42,780 nucleotides of DNA from Isosphaera sp. (GTDB lineage Bacteria > Planctomycetota > Planctomycetia > Gemmatales > Gemmataceae): assembly GCA_013822345.1 (NCBI GenBank), contig PNKH01000071.1, positions 1 through 42,780 on the forward strand, read 5' to 3'. The position numbers and the translations under genes are program-made. Shown here piece by piece: positions 6,851-14,678 of the stretch. Position 1 is the first letter of the stretch; every line of letters begins with the position of its first letter. Under the pieces are notes generated by a model, which did not search any database, was not told where the DNA came from, and saw nothing but the letters and a program-made list of their open reading frames with translations.

Positions 6851-7808
6851 GCAGACGCACCAACTCCGGCTCGGGGCACGTCTCGAATTGCGTGTCGGCG
6901 ATGAAGAGGCAGCCGGCGTTCGGGCACCGCGCCCGCTGGTCGGCCGGCATCCCCTCGGTCGCGGTCGTCAGGATCAGCTTCACCCCGTCGGGTCGCTTCA
7001 CGAGCAGCGGGCAGGTCACCCGCGGCGAACCGGGCGTCGTCCACTCCTCGACGGCGGCCCCGGTGGCCAGGTCGAAGCGGACGGCCCGGCCGGCGGCGAC
7101 CGGGTCCGGGTTGTAGAAGGCGACGATCACCGTCCCGTCGCCGCAGTCGCACATCCCGTCCGGGAAGCCGGGCTGGTCCGCCGTGTCGACCGCGACGCCG
7201 TCCGGGACCGCGGCGCGGGCGGCCACGTCGAGCCGGTACCGGGCGACCTTCTTCGTCGGGGTGTCGATGTCGAACAGCACCAGCCCGCCGGCGTCCCGGC
7301 GGAACACCTTGCCGTTCGAGCACGTCTGCCGGCCGGCGAGGAGTGACACCCGGTTGTCACCGACCGTGTACAGGTACAGGGCGGCGATCGGGTCCTTGAA
7401 CTTCGTGTCCTTCGTCCCGAACACGACCGCCTCCCCGCCGGGCACGGCCGCGCCGTCGTTGATGATCGTCCGCGGGTCGTCGTCGGGGATCGTGGCGAGC
7501 GGCCCGGACCACTCGCCGTCGGCCAGTTCCGCGGCCCGAAGTTCCTTCGTCACGCCGACGAGCAACCGGTCCCGGGTCGTCGACAGCGCGAAGCCCGGTC
7601 GTCCGGGGGCAGGGAACGCGAAGGTGTTTCGCCCGGGGTGTTCCCGATAGCCGATGACGCCACCGGCCTTCGAATCGGGGCTGGTCTGGATGTTCACCCA
7701 CACCAGGTAGTCGGTGTCTTCGACCACGACCGCCCGCGGTCCTTCGGGCAGGAAGCGGTCTTCCTCGTTGTCCGGCTCGAACAGTACCCGGGCTTCGGTC
7801 GTGCGCAT
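6846..7808 (-). CDS. SMP-30/gluconolactonase/LRE-family protein, cytosolic (320 aa)
   Basis: A six-bladed propeller of the regucalcin/gluconolactonase family, which hydrolyses sugar lactones with a divalent metal. Expected ligand regions are visible: LPEGPRA (Glu about 22), INDGAA (Asn) and GFPDGMCDCGDG (Asp). Length 320 is normal. There is no signal peptide, unlike the second SMP-30 protein at 22667-23584. The much longer open frame to 8558 is antisense to the phosphodiesterase gene. The ATG at 7808 has GGGGGAG 7 bases upstream and gives the family N terminus. It is divergent from the YmdB-type gene. The substrate cannot be told from sequence. Confidence 0.88.
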   Translation of the reverse strand: MRTTEARVLFEPDNEEDRFLPEGPRAVVVEDTDYLVWVNIQTSPDSKAGGVIGYREHPGRNTFAFPAPGRPGFALSTTRDRLLVGVTKELRAAELADGEWSGPLATIPDDDPRTIINDGAAVPGGEAVVFGTKDTKFKDPIAALYLYTVGDNRVSLLAGRQTCSNGKVFRRDAGGLVLFDIDTPTKKVARYRLDVAARAAVPDGVAVDTADQPGFPDGMCDCGDGTVIVAFYNPDPVAAGRAVRFDLATGAAVEEWTTPGSPRVTCPLLVKRPDGVKLILTTATEGMPADQRARCPNAGCLFIADTQFETCPEPELVRLP

Positions 7809-7883
7809 CGTGGCTCCCCCGGGGCGGCGTCCGTAACTTACCCAAACCACCCGTCGCCCACCAGTCGCCCGAACCTCACCGCC

Positions 7884-8693
7884 ATGCGACTCCTCTTCCT
7901 CGGCGACATCGTCGGCAGTCCCGGCCTGGCACTCGTCCGCCGGGGGGTGCCGCTGCTCCGCCGGGCCGAGCGCCTCGACCTCGTCGTCGCCAACGCCGAG
8001 AACGTCGCCGGCGGGGCCGGGATCACCCCCGGCCAGTACCGCCACCTCCGGGCCGCCGGGGCCGATGTCGTCACCCTCGGGGACCACGTCTACAAGCGGT
8101 TCGACATCGCCGACGTGCTCGCCGACCCGGCCGAGCCGGCCGTCCGGCCCGCCAACTACCCGGCCGCCGCCCCGGGGAAGGAGTGGTGCGTCGTCACCAC
8201 GGGGGACGGCACCCGGGTCGCCGTCTTCGCCCTCCTCGGGCGGACCTACATGAAGGCGGTGGACTGCCCGTTCGCGGCCGCCGACCGGGTCCTCGCCGCC
8301 CTCCCCCCGGACGTGAAGGTGGTCCTCGTCGACGTCCACGCCGAGGCGACCGCGGACAAGTACCTGATGCTCCACCACCTGGACGGGCGGGTGACGGCGG
8401 TACTCGGGACGCACACCCACGTCCCGACCGCGGACGAGCACGTCACCGCCCGCGGGACCGCGTTCCAGTGCGACGTCGGGATGTGCGGCCCGCACGACGG
8501 CATCCTCGGGCGGCGGGCCGACCGGGTGCTGGCGACGGCGGTCAGCTTCGTCCCGCACCCGTTCGACGTGTCGGCGGGGGACGTGCGGCTGAACGGGGCG
8601 GTGGTCGAGTGCGACGGGGCGACCGGGCGGGCGACCGCCGTCCGGCGGGTGGCGTGGCGGGACGCGGACCTCGCCGCCGGTTCCGGGGAATAA
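7884..8693 (+). CDS. ymdB: YmdB-family metallophosphoesterase (269 aa)
   Basis: Belongs to the TIGR00282/YmdB family of calcineurin-like, dinuclear-metal phosphodiesterases, known to hydrolyse 2',3'- or 3',5'-cyclic nucleotides. Metal-site motifs appear in order: GDIVGSPG (Asp8), NAENVAGGAGI (Asn/Glu about 39-41), LGDHVYKR in place of the usual GNH, DVHAEATADK (His) and GTHTHVPTAD (two His). Length is close to the usual 260-270. The upstream ORF extension is antisense to the SMP-30 gene; the ATG at 7884 begins the conserved MRLLFLGDIVG. In other bacteria the gene often lies near rny/recA, but not here. Symbol assigned by family only. Confidence 0.9.
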   Translation: MRLLFLGDIVGSPGLALVRRGVPLLRRAERLDLVVANAENVAGGAGITPGQYRHLRAAGADVVTLGDHVYKRFDIADVLADPAEPAVRPANYPAAAPGKEWCVVTTGDGTRVAVFALLGRTYMKAVDCPFAAADRVLAALPPDVKVVLVDVHAEATADKYLMLHHLDGRVTAVLGTHTHVPTADEHVTARGTAFQCDVGMCGPHDGILGRRADRVLATAVSFVPHPFDVSAGDVRLNGAVVECDGATGRATAVRRVAWRDADLAAGSGE

Positions 8694-8772
8694 ATCCTCT
8701 CCCGGCGGCTCCCATCTAATGTCCGCAGCACGTCTGCGAAGAACTCACTGAGCCCCACGAACCAGGTGCCCC

Positions 8773-9219
8773 ATGTGGTGGTACGGCTTCGCCGCCGACC
8801 TGTTGGTTGGCATTCACCTCGCCTACGTCGCCTACGTCGTCGTCGGCCAGCTGCTGATCATCGCCGCCGCCCCGATGAAGTGGCAGTGGGCCCGGAACCC
8901 GTGGTTCCGGTTCACCCACCTGCTGGCGATCGTGATCGTCGCGGTCGAGGCGATCCAGGGGTGGCCGTGCCCGCTGACCGTCTGGGAGGCGGACCTCCGG
9001 TCGCTCGCCGGGCAGGCGTTCGACGGGAGCGAGTCGTTCATGGGCAAGCTCCTGCACGACATCCTGTTCGTCCAGAACGTCCCGCAGCTGGTCCTCGACA
9101 CCGGGTACGTCGCGGTGATGGTGCTGGTCCTGCAGGGGCTGATCATGTACCCGCCGCGGATGTTCCGGGTCGGCCGGAAGCCGGCCCCGGCGGCCGCCCC
9201 GGCGGTGGCGGCCGCCTGA
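8773..9219 (+). CDS. DUF2784 integral membrane protein (148 aa)
   Basis: Four hydrophobic segments: about 6-34, 46-64, 85-105 (weaker) and 108-126. The conserved pattern of DUF2784 is visible: an N-terminal LLVGIHLAYVAYVVVGQ helix, WARNPWFRFTHLLAI, and CPLTVWE. The family is of unknown function and sits in the inner membrane. The C terminus is a short basic Ala/Pro tail. The ATG has an AGG 7 bases upstream. A hairpin follows 35 bases after its stop. Confidence 0.85.
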   Translation: MWWYGFAADLLVGIHLAYVAYVVVGQLLIIAAAPMKWQWARNPWFRFTHLLAIVIVAVEAIQGWPCPLTVWEADLRSLAGQAFDGSESFMGKLLHDILFVQNVPQLVLDTGYVAVMVLVLQGLIMYPPRMFRVGRKPAPAAAPAVAAA

Positions 9220-9254
9220 CCGGTCCGCCTTGACAGCGCGAGCGATTTCCCCGA

Positions 9255-9282
9255 CCCTCCGCGTCCCACGCGGAGGGTTCTT
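9255..9282 (+). terminator. Hairpin with trailing T-rich run
   Basis: CCCTCCGCG (9255-9263), a 5-base loop, and CGCGGAGGG (9269-9277), followed by TTCTTC. It looks like an intrinsic terminator for the DUF2784 gene. The 3' arm also holds GGAGG (9272-9276), 8 bases before the TTG used for the glycosyltransferase, so it could instead or also sequester that ribosome-binding site. Confidence 0.6.
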
Positions 9283-9284
9283 CG

Positions 9285-10523
9285 TTGGCACTGGCCCCGA
9301 ACCTCGGGCTCGCCCTCCGGGCGGTCCGGCACAAGCTCCGGATGCTCACCGCCCACGACACGTTCTGGCCGGCGGCCGCCCGCGGCGGGCGGCTCCTCCT
9401 CCGCGGCCGGGTCGGCGCCTTCGCCCGGAAGCTGTTCAACGAGGCGGACAACGCCCGCGACCCGGCCCCGCGCGGCGGCGACCGGCCCGGCCCGGTGCTG
9501 TTCCTCGGCGGGTGCGTGCTCGGCCTCGGCGGATACGACCACCTGGTGCTGAACGTCCTGAAGGGGCTGACCGGGGCCGGGGTGAACGTCTGCCGGGACC
9601 GCCGCGGGTGCTTCCGCCGGCCGCACGTCCCGCCCGAGTTGCGGCCGGCCGAACTCCGCCGCCGCGGCCACCCCCGGCTGATCGTCGCCCCGCCGCACGC
9701 CGTCCGCCGGTACCGCCCGGACGGCCGGTCGGCGGCGTTCACCATGTGGGAGACGGACACCCTGCCGCCGGGGGCGGCGCGGGCGCTGAACCGGTGCGGG
9801 GTGGTGGTCGTGCCGAGCCGGTGGGGCGAGCGGTGCTTCCGGGCGAACGGGGTGACGGCGCCGATCGAGGTGGTCCCGCTCGGGCACGACCCGCTCGTGT
9901 TCAACCCCGGCCCGCCGCGGGAGCCCGGGCGGGTGGCGGTGTTCGGCACCGCGGGGGCGCTCGACGCGGGCGGGCTGCGGAAGAACGTGCAGCTGGTGAT
10001 CGACCTGTTCCGCCGGGCGTTCCCGTCCGATCCCGGGGTGCGGCTGCGGGTGAAGGTGACCCCGAACTCGCCGCCGGTCGACGCCCGCGGGGACGCCCGG
10101 GTGGAGGTCACTGACACCCCGCTGTCACCGGCCGACCTGGCGGCGTGGTACCGGTCGCTGGGGGCGTTCGTGAACGCGTCGGCGGGGGAGGGGTTCGGGC
10201 TGCACCTGCTGGAGGCGATGGCCTGCGGGGTGCCGCTGATCTCGTCCGCGTTCGGCGGGGTCGGGGCGTTCTTCGACGGCCGGGTCGGGTACGAGGTGGG
10301 GTGGCGGCCGTGCGGGGCGGTGAACGCGGTGTACCGCGGCGGGTGGTCGGAGCCGGACGCCGCGGGGATCGTCGCCCGGATGCGCGAGGTGGCGCGGGAC
10401 GGGGCGGAGGCGCGGCGGCTCGGGGCGGCGGCCGCCGCCCGGGCGGCGCGGTTCCGGTGGGAGGACACCCACCGGAAGCTGGTCCTGGCCCTGATCCGCC
10501 ACGGGTTCATCCGACCCGCGTAG
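9285..10523 (+). CDS. GT4-like glycosyltransferase (412 aa)
   Basis: A GT-B fold retaining glycosyltransferase. The C-terminal half shows the hallmark E-x7-E motif in EGFGLHLLEAMACGVPLI (about 303-320), where the first Glu and the following residues hold the nucleotide sugar. Other family patterns: VVVPSRWGERCFRANG and VVPLGHDPLVFNP. The N-terminal half carries LFLGGCVLGLGGYDHLVLNVLKGL, consistent with the acceptor domain. No membrane segment. The start is a TTG 8 bases after GGAGG; an ATG at 9339 is the alternative. Sugar and acceptor unknown; no polysaccharide cluster surrounds it. The stop codon TAG (10521-10523) falls inside a dispersed palindrome. Confidence 0.82.
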   Translation: MALAPNLGLALRAVRHKLRMLTAHDTFWPAAARGGRLLLRGRVGAFARKLFNEADNARDPAPRGGDRPGPVLFLGGCVLGLGGYDHLVLNVLKGLTGAGVNVCRDRRGCFRRPHVPPELRPAELRRRGHPRLIVAPPHAVRRYRPDGRSAAFTMWETDTLPPGAARALNRCGVVVVPSRWGERCFRANGVTAPIEVVPLGHDPLVFNPGPPREPGRVAVFGTAGALDAGGLRKNVQLVIDLFRRAFPSDPGVRLRVKVTPNSPPVDARGDARVEVTDTPLSPADLAAWYRSLGAFVNASAGEGFGLHLLEAMACGVPLISSAFGGVGAFFDGRVGYEVGWRPCGAVNAVYRGGWSEPDAAGIVARMREVARDGAEARRLGAAAAARAARFRWEDTHRKLVLALIRHGFIRPA

Positions 10524-10612
10524 GGTGGGCCGAGCCCGGCTCTGCGGGCGAGTCCCACCGCGGCGGGGTGGTGGGACTCGCCCGGCGAAGCGCCGGGCTC
10601 GGCCCACCCTAC
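10520..10612. repeat. Dispersed palindrome, GTAGGGTGGGCC family (copy 1)
   Basis: Begins GTAGGGTGGGCCGAGCCCGG and ends with the complement CGGGCTCGGCCCACCCTAC, with a second inverted pair (GGCGAGTCCCACC / GGTGGGACTCGCC) inside. The same family occurs at 16117-16215. Copy 1 lies between the convergent glycosyltransferase and zinc-ribbon genes and supplies the stop of the former. Confidence 0.8.
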
Positions 10613-10624
10613 TCGCCACTCGCC

Positions 10625-10930
10625 TCACCGCCCGGCCGCCCACATCGCCGCGGCGAGCAGCGCCAGCACCATCACCACCACCCACCCGCCCGACCGGGCC
10701 CCCGGCGGGGCGTCCTCCCCCGTCAGGTACGTCCCGCACCGCGGGCACCGCTCCGAGTCCTCGAACACGTCCGCCCGGCAGTGCGGGCACGGGACCGTCG
10801 GCGGGCCGTCGTCGTCGTACAGGCCCTGCGGGTACGTCTCCGGGTCGTCCGGGTCGTACCCGTCCGCACCCCAGTCGTCGGGGTCGTCGTCCTCGTCCTC
10901 GTCCGGGTCGTCGCGCCGGGTCCGGGCCAC
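10625..10930 (-). CDS. Acidic zinc-ribbon protein with C-terminal membrane anchor (101 aa)
   Basis: After a very acidic N terminus (DPDEDEDDDPDDW) comes a zinc ribbon, CPHC (about residues 47-50) and CPRCG (62-66), and then one C-terminal hydrophobic helix (WVVVMVLALLAAAMWAAG). The topology suggests a tail-anchored protein with the ribbon in the cytoplasm. The open frame begins at a GTG at 10945, but only the next GTG (10930) has a good ribbon-binding context, GGAGG with 5-base spacing, so that start is chosen. No specific function can be given. It shares its plan (zinc finger + TM) with the protein at 26740-27174, but not its sequence. Confidence 0.7.
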   Translation of the reverse strand: MARTRRDDPDEDEDDDPDDWGADGYDPDDPETYPQGLYDDDGPPTVPCPHCRADVFEDSERCPRCGTYLTGEDAPPGARSGGWVVVMVLALLAAAMWAAGR

Positions 10931-10947
10931 GGGTTCCTCCGTCACTG

Positions 10948-11037
10948 CCTGGAGCGCGGCCGTCCCGGCCGCTCCGCGACGCGCCCTCGGTCGCGGAACG
11001 ATCGCGGAAGCGGCGGCCGGGACGGCCGCGCTCCAGG
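10948..11037. repeat. 25-bp inverted repeat with nested hairpin, same family as 2717-2794
   Basis: Perfect outer arms 10948-10972 and 11013-11037. The 40-base interior contains a second inverted pair (TCCGCGA / TCGCGGA). The outer stem differs from the stem at 2717-2794 at a few paired positions (GAGCGCGGCCGTCCCGG versus GACCGCGGCCGTCTCGG), so the pairing is kept while the sequence drifts. Confidence 0.75.
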
Positions 11038-11042
11038 AGAAC

Positions 11043-12215
11043 TCACTTCTTCCGCGGCTCCGGGACCGGACCCTTCGCCGGCCCCCACTCGGTCGGCTTG
11101 TACTCGACCGCCAGGTGCGGGGTCTCGACCCGCTTCCCCTGCTCGTGCCGGCTGGTCATCAGGGCGTCGAGGACGCCGGTGGTCAGGAGCGTCCGCTCGA
11201 CCGGGTACGGGGCGTGCCCGGTGCGGACGAGGCAGTCGATCGCCCGGGTCAGCTCGGCGAAGTGGGCGAACGGGTCCGGCTGCTGGAGGTAGAAGTGGCA
11301 GGCGTCCGCCGCCTCGGCCCCCTTCCGCCGGCCGGCGAAGAAGAACCCGCCGCCGTCGACCTCCCGGACCCACCCGTCCGCCATCACCACGAACGCCCGC
11401 AGCCCGTCCCGGTACTCCAACTCGAACACCGCACCGTCCCGGGCCCGGGCCGCCACCTCCCGCAGCTCGCCGGCCGGGCGGCCCGGGGCGAGCTTCACGG
11501 CCGCGGCCAGGAGCGGCCCGGCCCACGCCTCCTTGTCGAACGCGTCCCACATCCCCTTCCCGGTGTGGCACGTCACCGCCCCCACCCCGGTCTCCCCGCC
11601 GGCCCGCCGCTCGACCATGCACTGCAACGCCTCGAGCGCGTGGAACCCGTACCCCTCCAGCGGCCCGTACCCGACCTGCACCGCCCCGGTCAGCTCGCAC
11701 CCCTTCGGCAGCACCAGGTCCGGCTTCCGCCACGTCACCGGCAGCGACGACCCGGCCAGGAGCGGGAACATGAGCTTCCGCGCCCGGTCGTACATCCACT
11801 TCGCGTCGTCCCAGGTGGCGGCGAGGTGCTTGTCGTTGAACACCGGGACCGCCGCCCCGGCCTTCTCGAAGGCGGCGGCGATCCCCTCGAAGAACCGGCG
11901 GCGCGGGTACAGCTTCTGCCCCTTGTCGTTGTCCGGGTAGGTGCCGTGCTCGCCGATCGACAGCACCCCGTCGACCGCCAGCCCCTTGCCGCCGAGGGTG
12001 AGGGCGTCGGCGACGGTGTCGCAGAGCTTGAACCCGTGCTTCTGGGCGAGGTCGCGGCTCATGTCGCCCTTCGGCACCTGGTCGGTGACGAGGGAGACGA
12101 GTTCGAGGCCGGGCCGGGTGCCGTCCGGGTAGCCGTCGAGGAGGTTGCGGAGGATGACATCGGCGTGCGACCACCGGCGGTACTCGGTGACGACCGCGGC
12201 GACCTTCTTCGGCAT
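11043..12215 (-). CDS. Gfo/Idh/MocA-like protein, atypical (390 aa)
   Basis: Layout and several segments (KKVAAVVTEYRRWSHADVILRNLLDGY, DGVLSIGEHGTYPDN, KPVFNDKHL-like, YGFHALEALQCMVERR) resemble planctomycete proteins annotated as Gfo/Idh/MocA-family oxidoreductases. The N terminus has a beta-alpha start, but the usual G-x-G-x-x-G NAD(P) loop is not evident. No signal peptide, so cytoplasmic. The C-terminal part (VEYKPTEWGPAKGPVPEPRKK) is a short extension. The ATG at 12215 lacks a strong ribosome-binding site (GGAA only). It follows a small gene on the same strand after 30 bases. If it binds no cofactor, it may be a non-enzymatic relative; I am unsure. Confidence 0.6.
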   Translation of the reverse strand: MPKKVAAVVTEYRRWSHADVILRNLLDGYPDGTRPGLELVSLVTDQVPKGDMSRDLAQKHGFKLCDTVADALTLGGKGLAVDGVLSIGEHGTYPDNDKGQKLYPRRRFFEGIAAAFEKAGAAVPVFNDKHLAATWDDAKWMYDRARKLMFPLLAGSSLPVTWRKPDLVLPKGCELTGAVQVGYGPLEGYGFHALEALQCMVERRAGGETGVGAVTCHTGKGMWDAFDKEAWAGPLLAAAVKLAPGRPAGELREVAARARDGAVFELEYRDGLRAFVVMADGWVREVDGGGFFFAGRRKGAEAADACHFYLQQPDPFAHFAELTRAIDCLVRTGHAPYPVERTLLTTGVLDALMTSRHEQGKRVETPHLAVEYKPTEWGPAKGPVPEPRKK

Positions 12216-12245
12216 GGCGACTGTTCCGTTGGTCGGTGAAGACCC

Positions 12246-12506
12246 TTACTCGTCAGCAGCGACGGGGCCGGTCGTTCCGTGTGAGCGAAACTTTTCCTCG
12301 GCCAACTCTTCGGCCCGCTCCAGGGTGTCAGTGAAGGTTGCCGTTCGGGAAGCGGGCTCCCGGAACTCACCGACTTTGCCGAAACCGGGAACCCATTCCT
12401 CCGTCCACCGAAGGACATCCAACTGGAATCCGCCGCCGTGCCGACGGCTGATTTCCACCACGTACCTCCCGCACGCCGAGTGAAGACGCTTCTCAAGTTC
12501 AGCCAC
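12246..12506 (-). CDS. Small hypothetical protein (86 aa)
   Basis: Begins with GTG (MAELEKRLHSACGRYVVEIS) with GAGG 8 bases upstream. No recognised family. The sequence suggests a short beta sheet (RYVVEISRRHGGGFQLDVLRW) followed by a helix (TLERAEELAEEKFRSH). Base composition is clearly less GC-rich than the neighbours (for example aacttttcctcggccaac), a hint of later acquisition or weak constraint. It lies 12 bases after an SDR gene and 30 before the Gfo/Idh-like gene, so it is probably co-transcribed. Confidence 0.6.
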   Translation of the reverse strand: MAELEKRLHSACGRYVVEISRRHGGGFQLDVLRWTEEWVPGFGKVGEFREPASRTATFTDTLERAEELAEEKFRSHGTTGPVAADE

Positions 12507-12518
12507 GCCGGACCTCGG

Positions 12519-13199
12519 TTAGCTCACGGTGAGCGACCGGCCGTTGTCTTTCGCCCCGAGGCCGAGGAGGAACGGGGCGGCCCGCCGCGCCCACTCGTCC
12601 GCCTTCGGGTACCGGCTCGCCCCGTCGGCCCACGCCTGGCGGAGCATGTCGGTGTCGATCACCCCGGGGTTCAGCGGGACCGCCGCCATCCCGCGCGGCA
12701 GCTCCTGGGCGAGGGCGAGCGTCAGCCCCTCGACCGCGTACTTCGTCGCGCAGTACGGGGCCACCTCCGGGGCGGTGCTCCGGCCCCACCCGCTCGACAG
12801 GTTCACGACCACCCCGGCGCCGCGCCCCACCATCGCCGGCAGGAACGCCCGGACGACGTGGAACACGCCCTTGACGTTCACGTCGACCATGGCGCCGAAC
12901 TCGGCCGGGTCGACCTGCCAGAGCGGGGCCGGGGTGTTCATCAGGGCGGCGTTGTTCACCAGCAGGTCCGGCGGGCCGACCGCCGCCAGCACGTCCGCCG
13001 CCCAGGCGGCGACGGCCGCCGGGTCGGCCACGTCGACCGCCGCGAACCGGTGCGGGCCGGGGAACGCCGCCCGCAGCTCGGCGACGTGCCCGTTGCTCCG
13101 GCCGCACCCGGCGACCGCGTGCCCGCCGGCGGCGAACGCCGCGACCAGCGCCCGCCCCAGCCCCCGCGTCGCCCCGGTCAGAACGATCACCTTCCCCAT
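12519..13199 (-). CDS. Short-chain dehydrogenase/reductase (226 aa)
   Basis: Classical SDR: the cofactor loop TGATRGLG (8-15), NNAALM (about 86-91), catalytic Ser in NLSSGWG, and catalytic YCATK (Tyr/Lys about 149-153). GRS after the second strand suggests NADP(H) preference, but this is uncertain. Length (226) is slightly short; the C-terminal substrate loop (DTDMLRQAWADGASRYP) is present. Cytoplasmic. Substrate unknown. The ATG is at the start of the conserved GKVIVLTG strand. Runs in the same direction as the small gene that follows it after 12 bases. Confidence 0.9.
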   Translation of the reverse strand: MGKVIVLTGATRGLGRALVAAFAAGGHAVAGCGRSNGHVAELRAAFPGPHRFAAVDVADPAAVAAWAADVLAAVGPPDLLVNNAALMNTPAPLWQVDPAEFGAMVDVNVKGVFHVVRAFLPAMVGRGAGVVVNLSSGWGRSTAPEVAPYCATKYAVEGLTLALAQELPRGMAAVPLNPGVIDTDMLRQAWADGASRYPKADEWARRAAPFLLGLGAKDNGRSLTVS

Positions 13200-13212
13200 G
13201 TCGGCCTCCGCG

Positions 13213-13231
13213 GACGCATCGGCGATGCGTC
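13213..13231 (-). terminator. 8-bp stem, 3-base loop hairpin after the CAP-domain gene
   Basis: GACGCATC / GATGCGTC with loop GGC, lying 18 bases beyond the stop of the CAP-domain gene on the minus strand and 13 bases ahead of the SDR start. A probable weak terminator or leader hairpin. Confidence 0.45.
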
Positions 13232-13249
13232 GCTAATCGGGGTGGGTGC

Positions 13250-13729
13250 TCACCTGCCGGCCGGCTTGCCGAACACCTGCACCCAGTACCGCTCGCCCTT
13301 CGCGTTCTTCGCCACCCCCACCCCGATCTCGGTGTACTCGTCCTTCAGGATGTTCTCCTTGTGCGGCTTCGAGTTCATCCACCCCTCGACCACCTCCTTC
13401 GGCCCGGCCTGGCCCCAGGCGATGTTCTCCCCGAGCGCCCGGTACTTGTACCCGGCGTCCTTCGCCCGGTCGGCGAACGTCTTGTCGTCCAGGGTGTGGT
13501 TCAGCTTGTCCTGCTTCGCCATGTTCGCGGCGTGCCCGCGGGCGGCGGCGGTCAGCTTCGGGGCGGCGGCCAGCGGCGGCAGGTCGGCCTTCTTCCGCTC
13601 CGCGTTCGTCAGGTCGATCACCGCCTGCTCCTCCTTGGTCGGCTTCCCGTCCTTGTCCTTCTTGTCCTGGGCGGCGGCGAGCGGGGCGAGGACGAGGGCC
13701 AGCAGGGCGGCGAACGGGCGGCGGGCCAT
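13250..13729 (-). CDS. Secreted CAP/SCP-domain protein (159 aa)
   Basis: Signal peptide MARRPFAALLALVLAPLAAAQ, a lysine-rich linker (DKKDKDGKPTKEE), then a CAP (cysteine-rich secretory/PR-1) domain as in bacterial YkwD-like proteins. The cavity residues are visible: His in KLNHTLDD, Glu in ALGENIAWG, and His in SKPHKENIL. It ends with the usual beta strand YWVQVFG. Exported; biochemical role of bacterial CAP proteins is not settled. The ATG at 13729 has GGAG 10 bases upstream. The longer frame to 14551 is antisense to the DUF1080 gene. It shares a divergent promoter region with that gene. Confidence 0.9.
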   Translation of the reverse strand: MARRPFAALLALVLAPLAAAQDKKDKDGKPTKEEQAVIDLTNAERKKADLPPLAAAPKLTAAARGHAANMAKQDKLNHTLDDKTFADRAKDAGYKYRALGENIAWGQAGPKEVVEGWMNSKPHKENILKDEYTEIGVGVAKNAKGERYWVQVFGKPAGR

Positions 13730-13756
13730 GTGCGGGGTCTCCGGGGGGGTAGATCG

Positions 13757-13785
13757 ATTGTCGCCGCCGCCCGGCCGCTGGACAA
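13757..13785 (-). promoter_or_regulatory. Promoter of the CAP-domain gene (overlapping -35)
   Basis: On the minus strand TTGTCC (13785-13780), 17-base spacer, GACAAT (13762-13757). Its -35 overlaps that of the opposite promoter almost base for base. Confidence 0.5.
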
Positions 13786-13807
13786 GCCCCGCCCGGCGGC
13801 CGATACT
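13779..13807 (+). promoter_or_regulatory. Promoter of the DUF1080 gene
   Basis: TGGACA (13779-13784), 17-base spacer, GATACT (13802-13807), with the ATG at 13838. Back-to-back with the CAP-gene promoter, so only one polymerase could occupy the shared -35 at a time. Confidence 0.55.
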
Positions 13808-13837
13808 GTCGCCCGTCGCCCCCACCCGGAGCCTGCC

Positions 13838-14602
13838 ATGCGACCCGCACTGTTCGCCCTCGCCGTCGCCCTCGCCCTGCCGGCCGGGGCACAGCCGCCG
13901 AAGCCGGAGAAGTTCGACGACACCGGGTTCGTGCCGATCTTCAACGGCAAGGACCTCACCGGGTGGGCGGTGTCGGCGAAGACCGGGCACAGCCGGACGA
14001 GCGGGAACAAGAGCGGCGGGAGGTGGGAGGTGAAGGACGGGGCGATCGTCGGGACGCAGGACGTGCCGGGGAACGGCGGGATCGTGATCACCGAGAAGCA
14101 GTACGGGGACTTCGAGGTGGCGCTGGAGATGAACAACGACGACGGCCCGGACAGCGGGCTGTTCCTGCGGAGCACGGACACCGGGAAGTGCTACCAGGCG
14201 ATGGTCGACTACCACAAGGGCGGGAACCTGATGGGGATCTACGGCGAGGGGATCGGGGGGAAGCCGCACGTCCGGAACTTCGACTTCGGGAAGGACGTGA
14301 CGGAGATCGTGGTGCCGAGCAAGCAGCCGGACGGCGGGTTCAAGTGCCCGGTGAAGGCGGAGGACTGGAAGGCGTTCTGGAAGCCGGGGGAGTGGAACGA
14401 GCTGCGGGCGCGGGTCGAGGGGAACCCGCCGAAGATCACGACCTGGATCAAGGGGGTGAGGTTCATGGAGTACCAGGACACGGAGAAGCGGCTGGAGGAC
14501 AAGGGCGGGATCGCGCTGCAGGTGCACGGCGGCGGGGACTGGACGAAGCACTTCGTCCGGTACCGCAACATCCGGGTGAAGGAGATCGGAGGGAAGAAGT
14601 GA
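13838..14602 (+). CDS. DUF1080 (3-keto-disaccharide hydrolase-like) secreted protein (254 aa)
   Basis: Signal peptide MRPALFALAVALALPAGAQ, then one DUF1080 beta-jelly-roll domain over the whole mature length. Family landmarks are visible: FVPIFNGKDLTGW (about 31-43), GRWEVKDGAIVGT, YGDFEVALEMNNDDGPDSGLFLRS, and GGIALQVHGGGDWTKHFVRYRNIRVKEI at the C terminus. Family members are lectin-like/glycosidase-like proteins abundant in Planctomycetes; some hydrolyse 3-keto-glycosides. Exported. The upstream frame extension is antisense to the CAP-domain gene. A promoter lies 31 bases upstream and a terminator hairpin follows. Confidence 0.92.
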   Translation: MRPALFALAVALALPAGAQPPKPEKFDDTGFVPIFNGKDLTGWAVSAKTGHSRTSGNKSGGRWEVKDGAIVGTQDVPGNGGIVITEKQYGDFEVALEMNNDDGPDSGLFLRSTDTGKCYQAMVDYHKGGNLMGIYGEGIGGKPHVRNFDFGKDVTEIVVPSKQPDGGFKCPVKAEDWKAFWKPGEWNELRARVEGNPPKITTWIKGVRFMEYQDTEKRLEDKGGIALQVHGGGDWTKHFVRYRNIRVKEIGGKK

Positions 14603-14623
14603 CCGGCGGTCGGGCCCGTCGCC

Positions 14624-14666
14624 GGGTGCGGTCGAGGCCCGCGCATCGCGGGCCTCGACCGCACCC
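14624..14666. terminator. 20-bp stem, 3-base loop hairpin between convergent genes
   Basis: Perfect arms 14624-14643 and 14647-14666 (loop CAT) between the stops of the DUF1080 gene and der. Probable bidirectional terminator. Confidence 0.7.
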
Positions 14667-14678
14667 GAGCGGCCGGCG

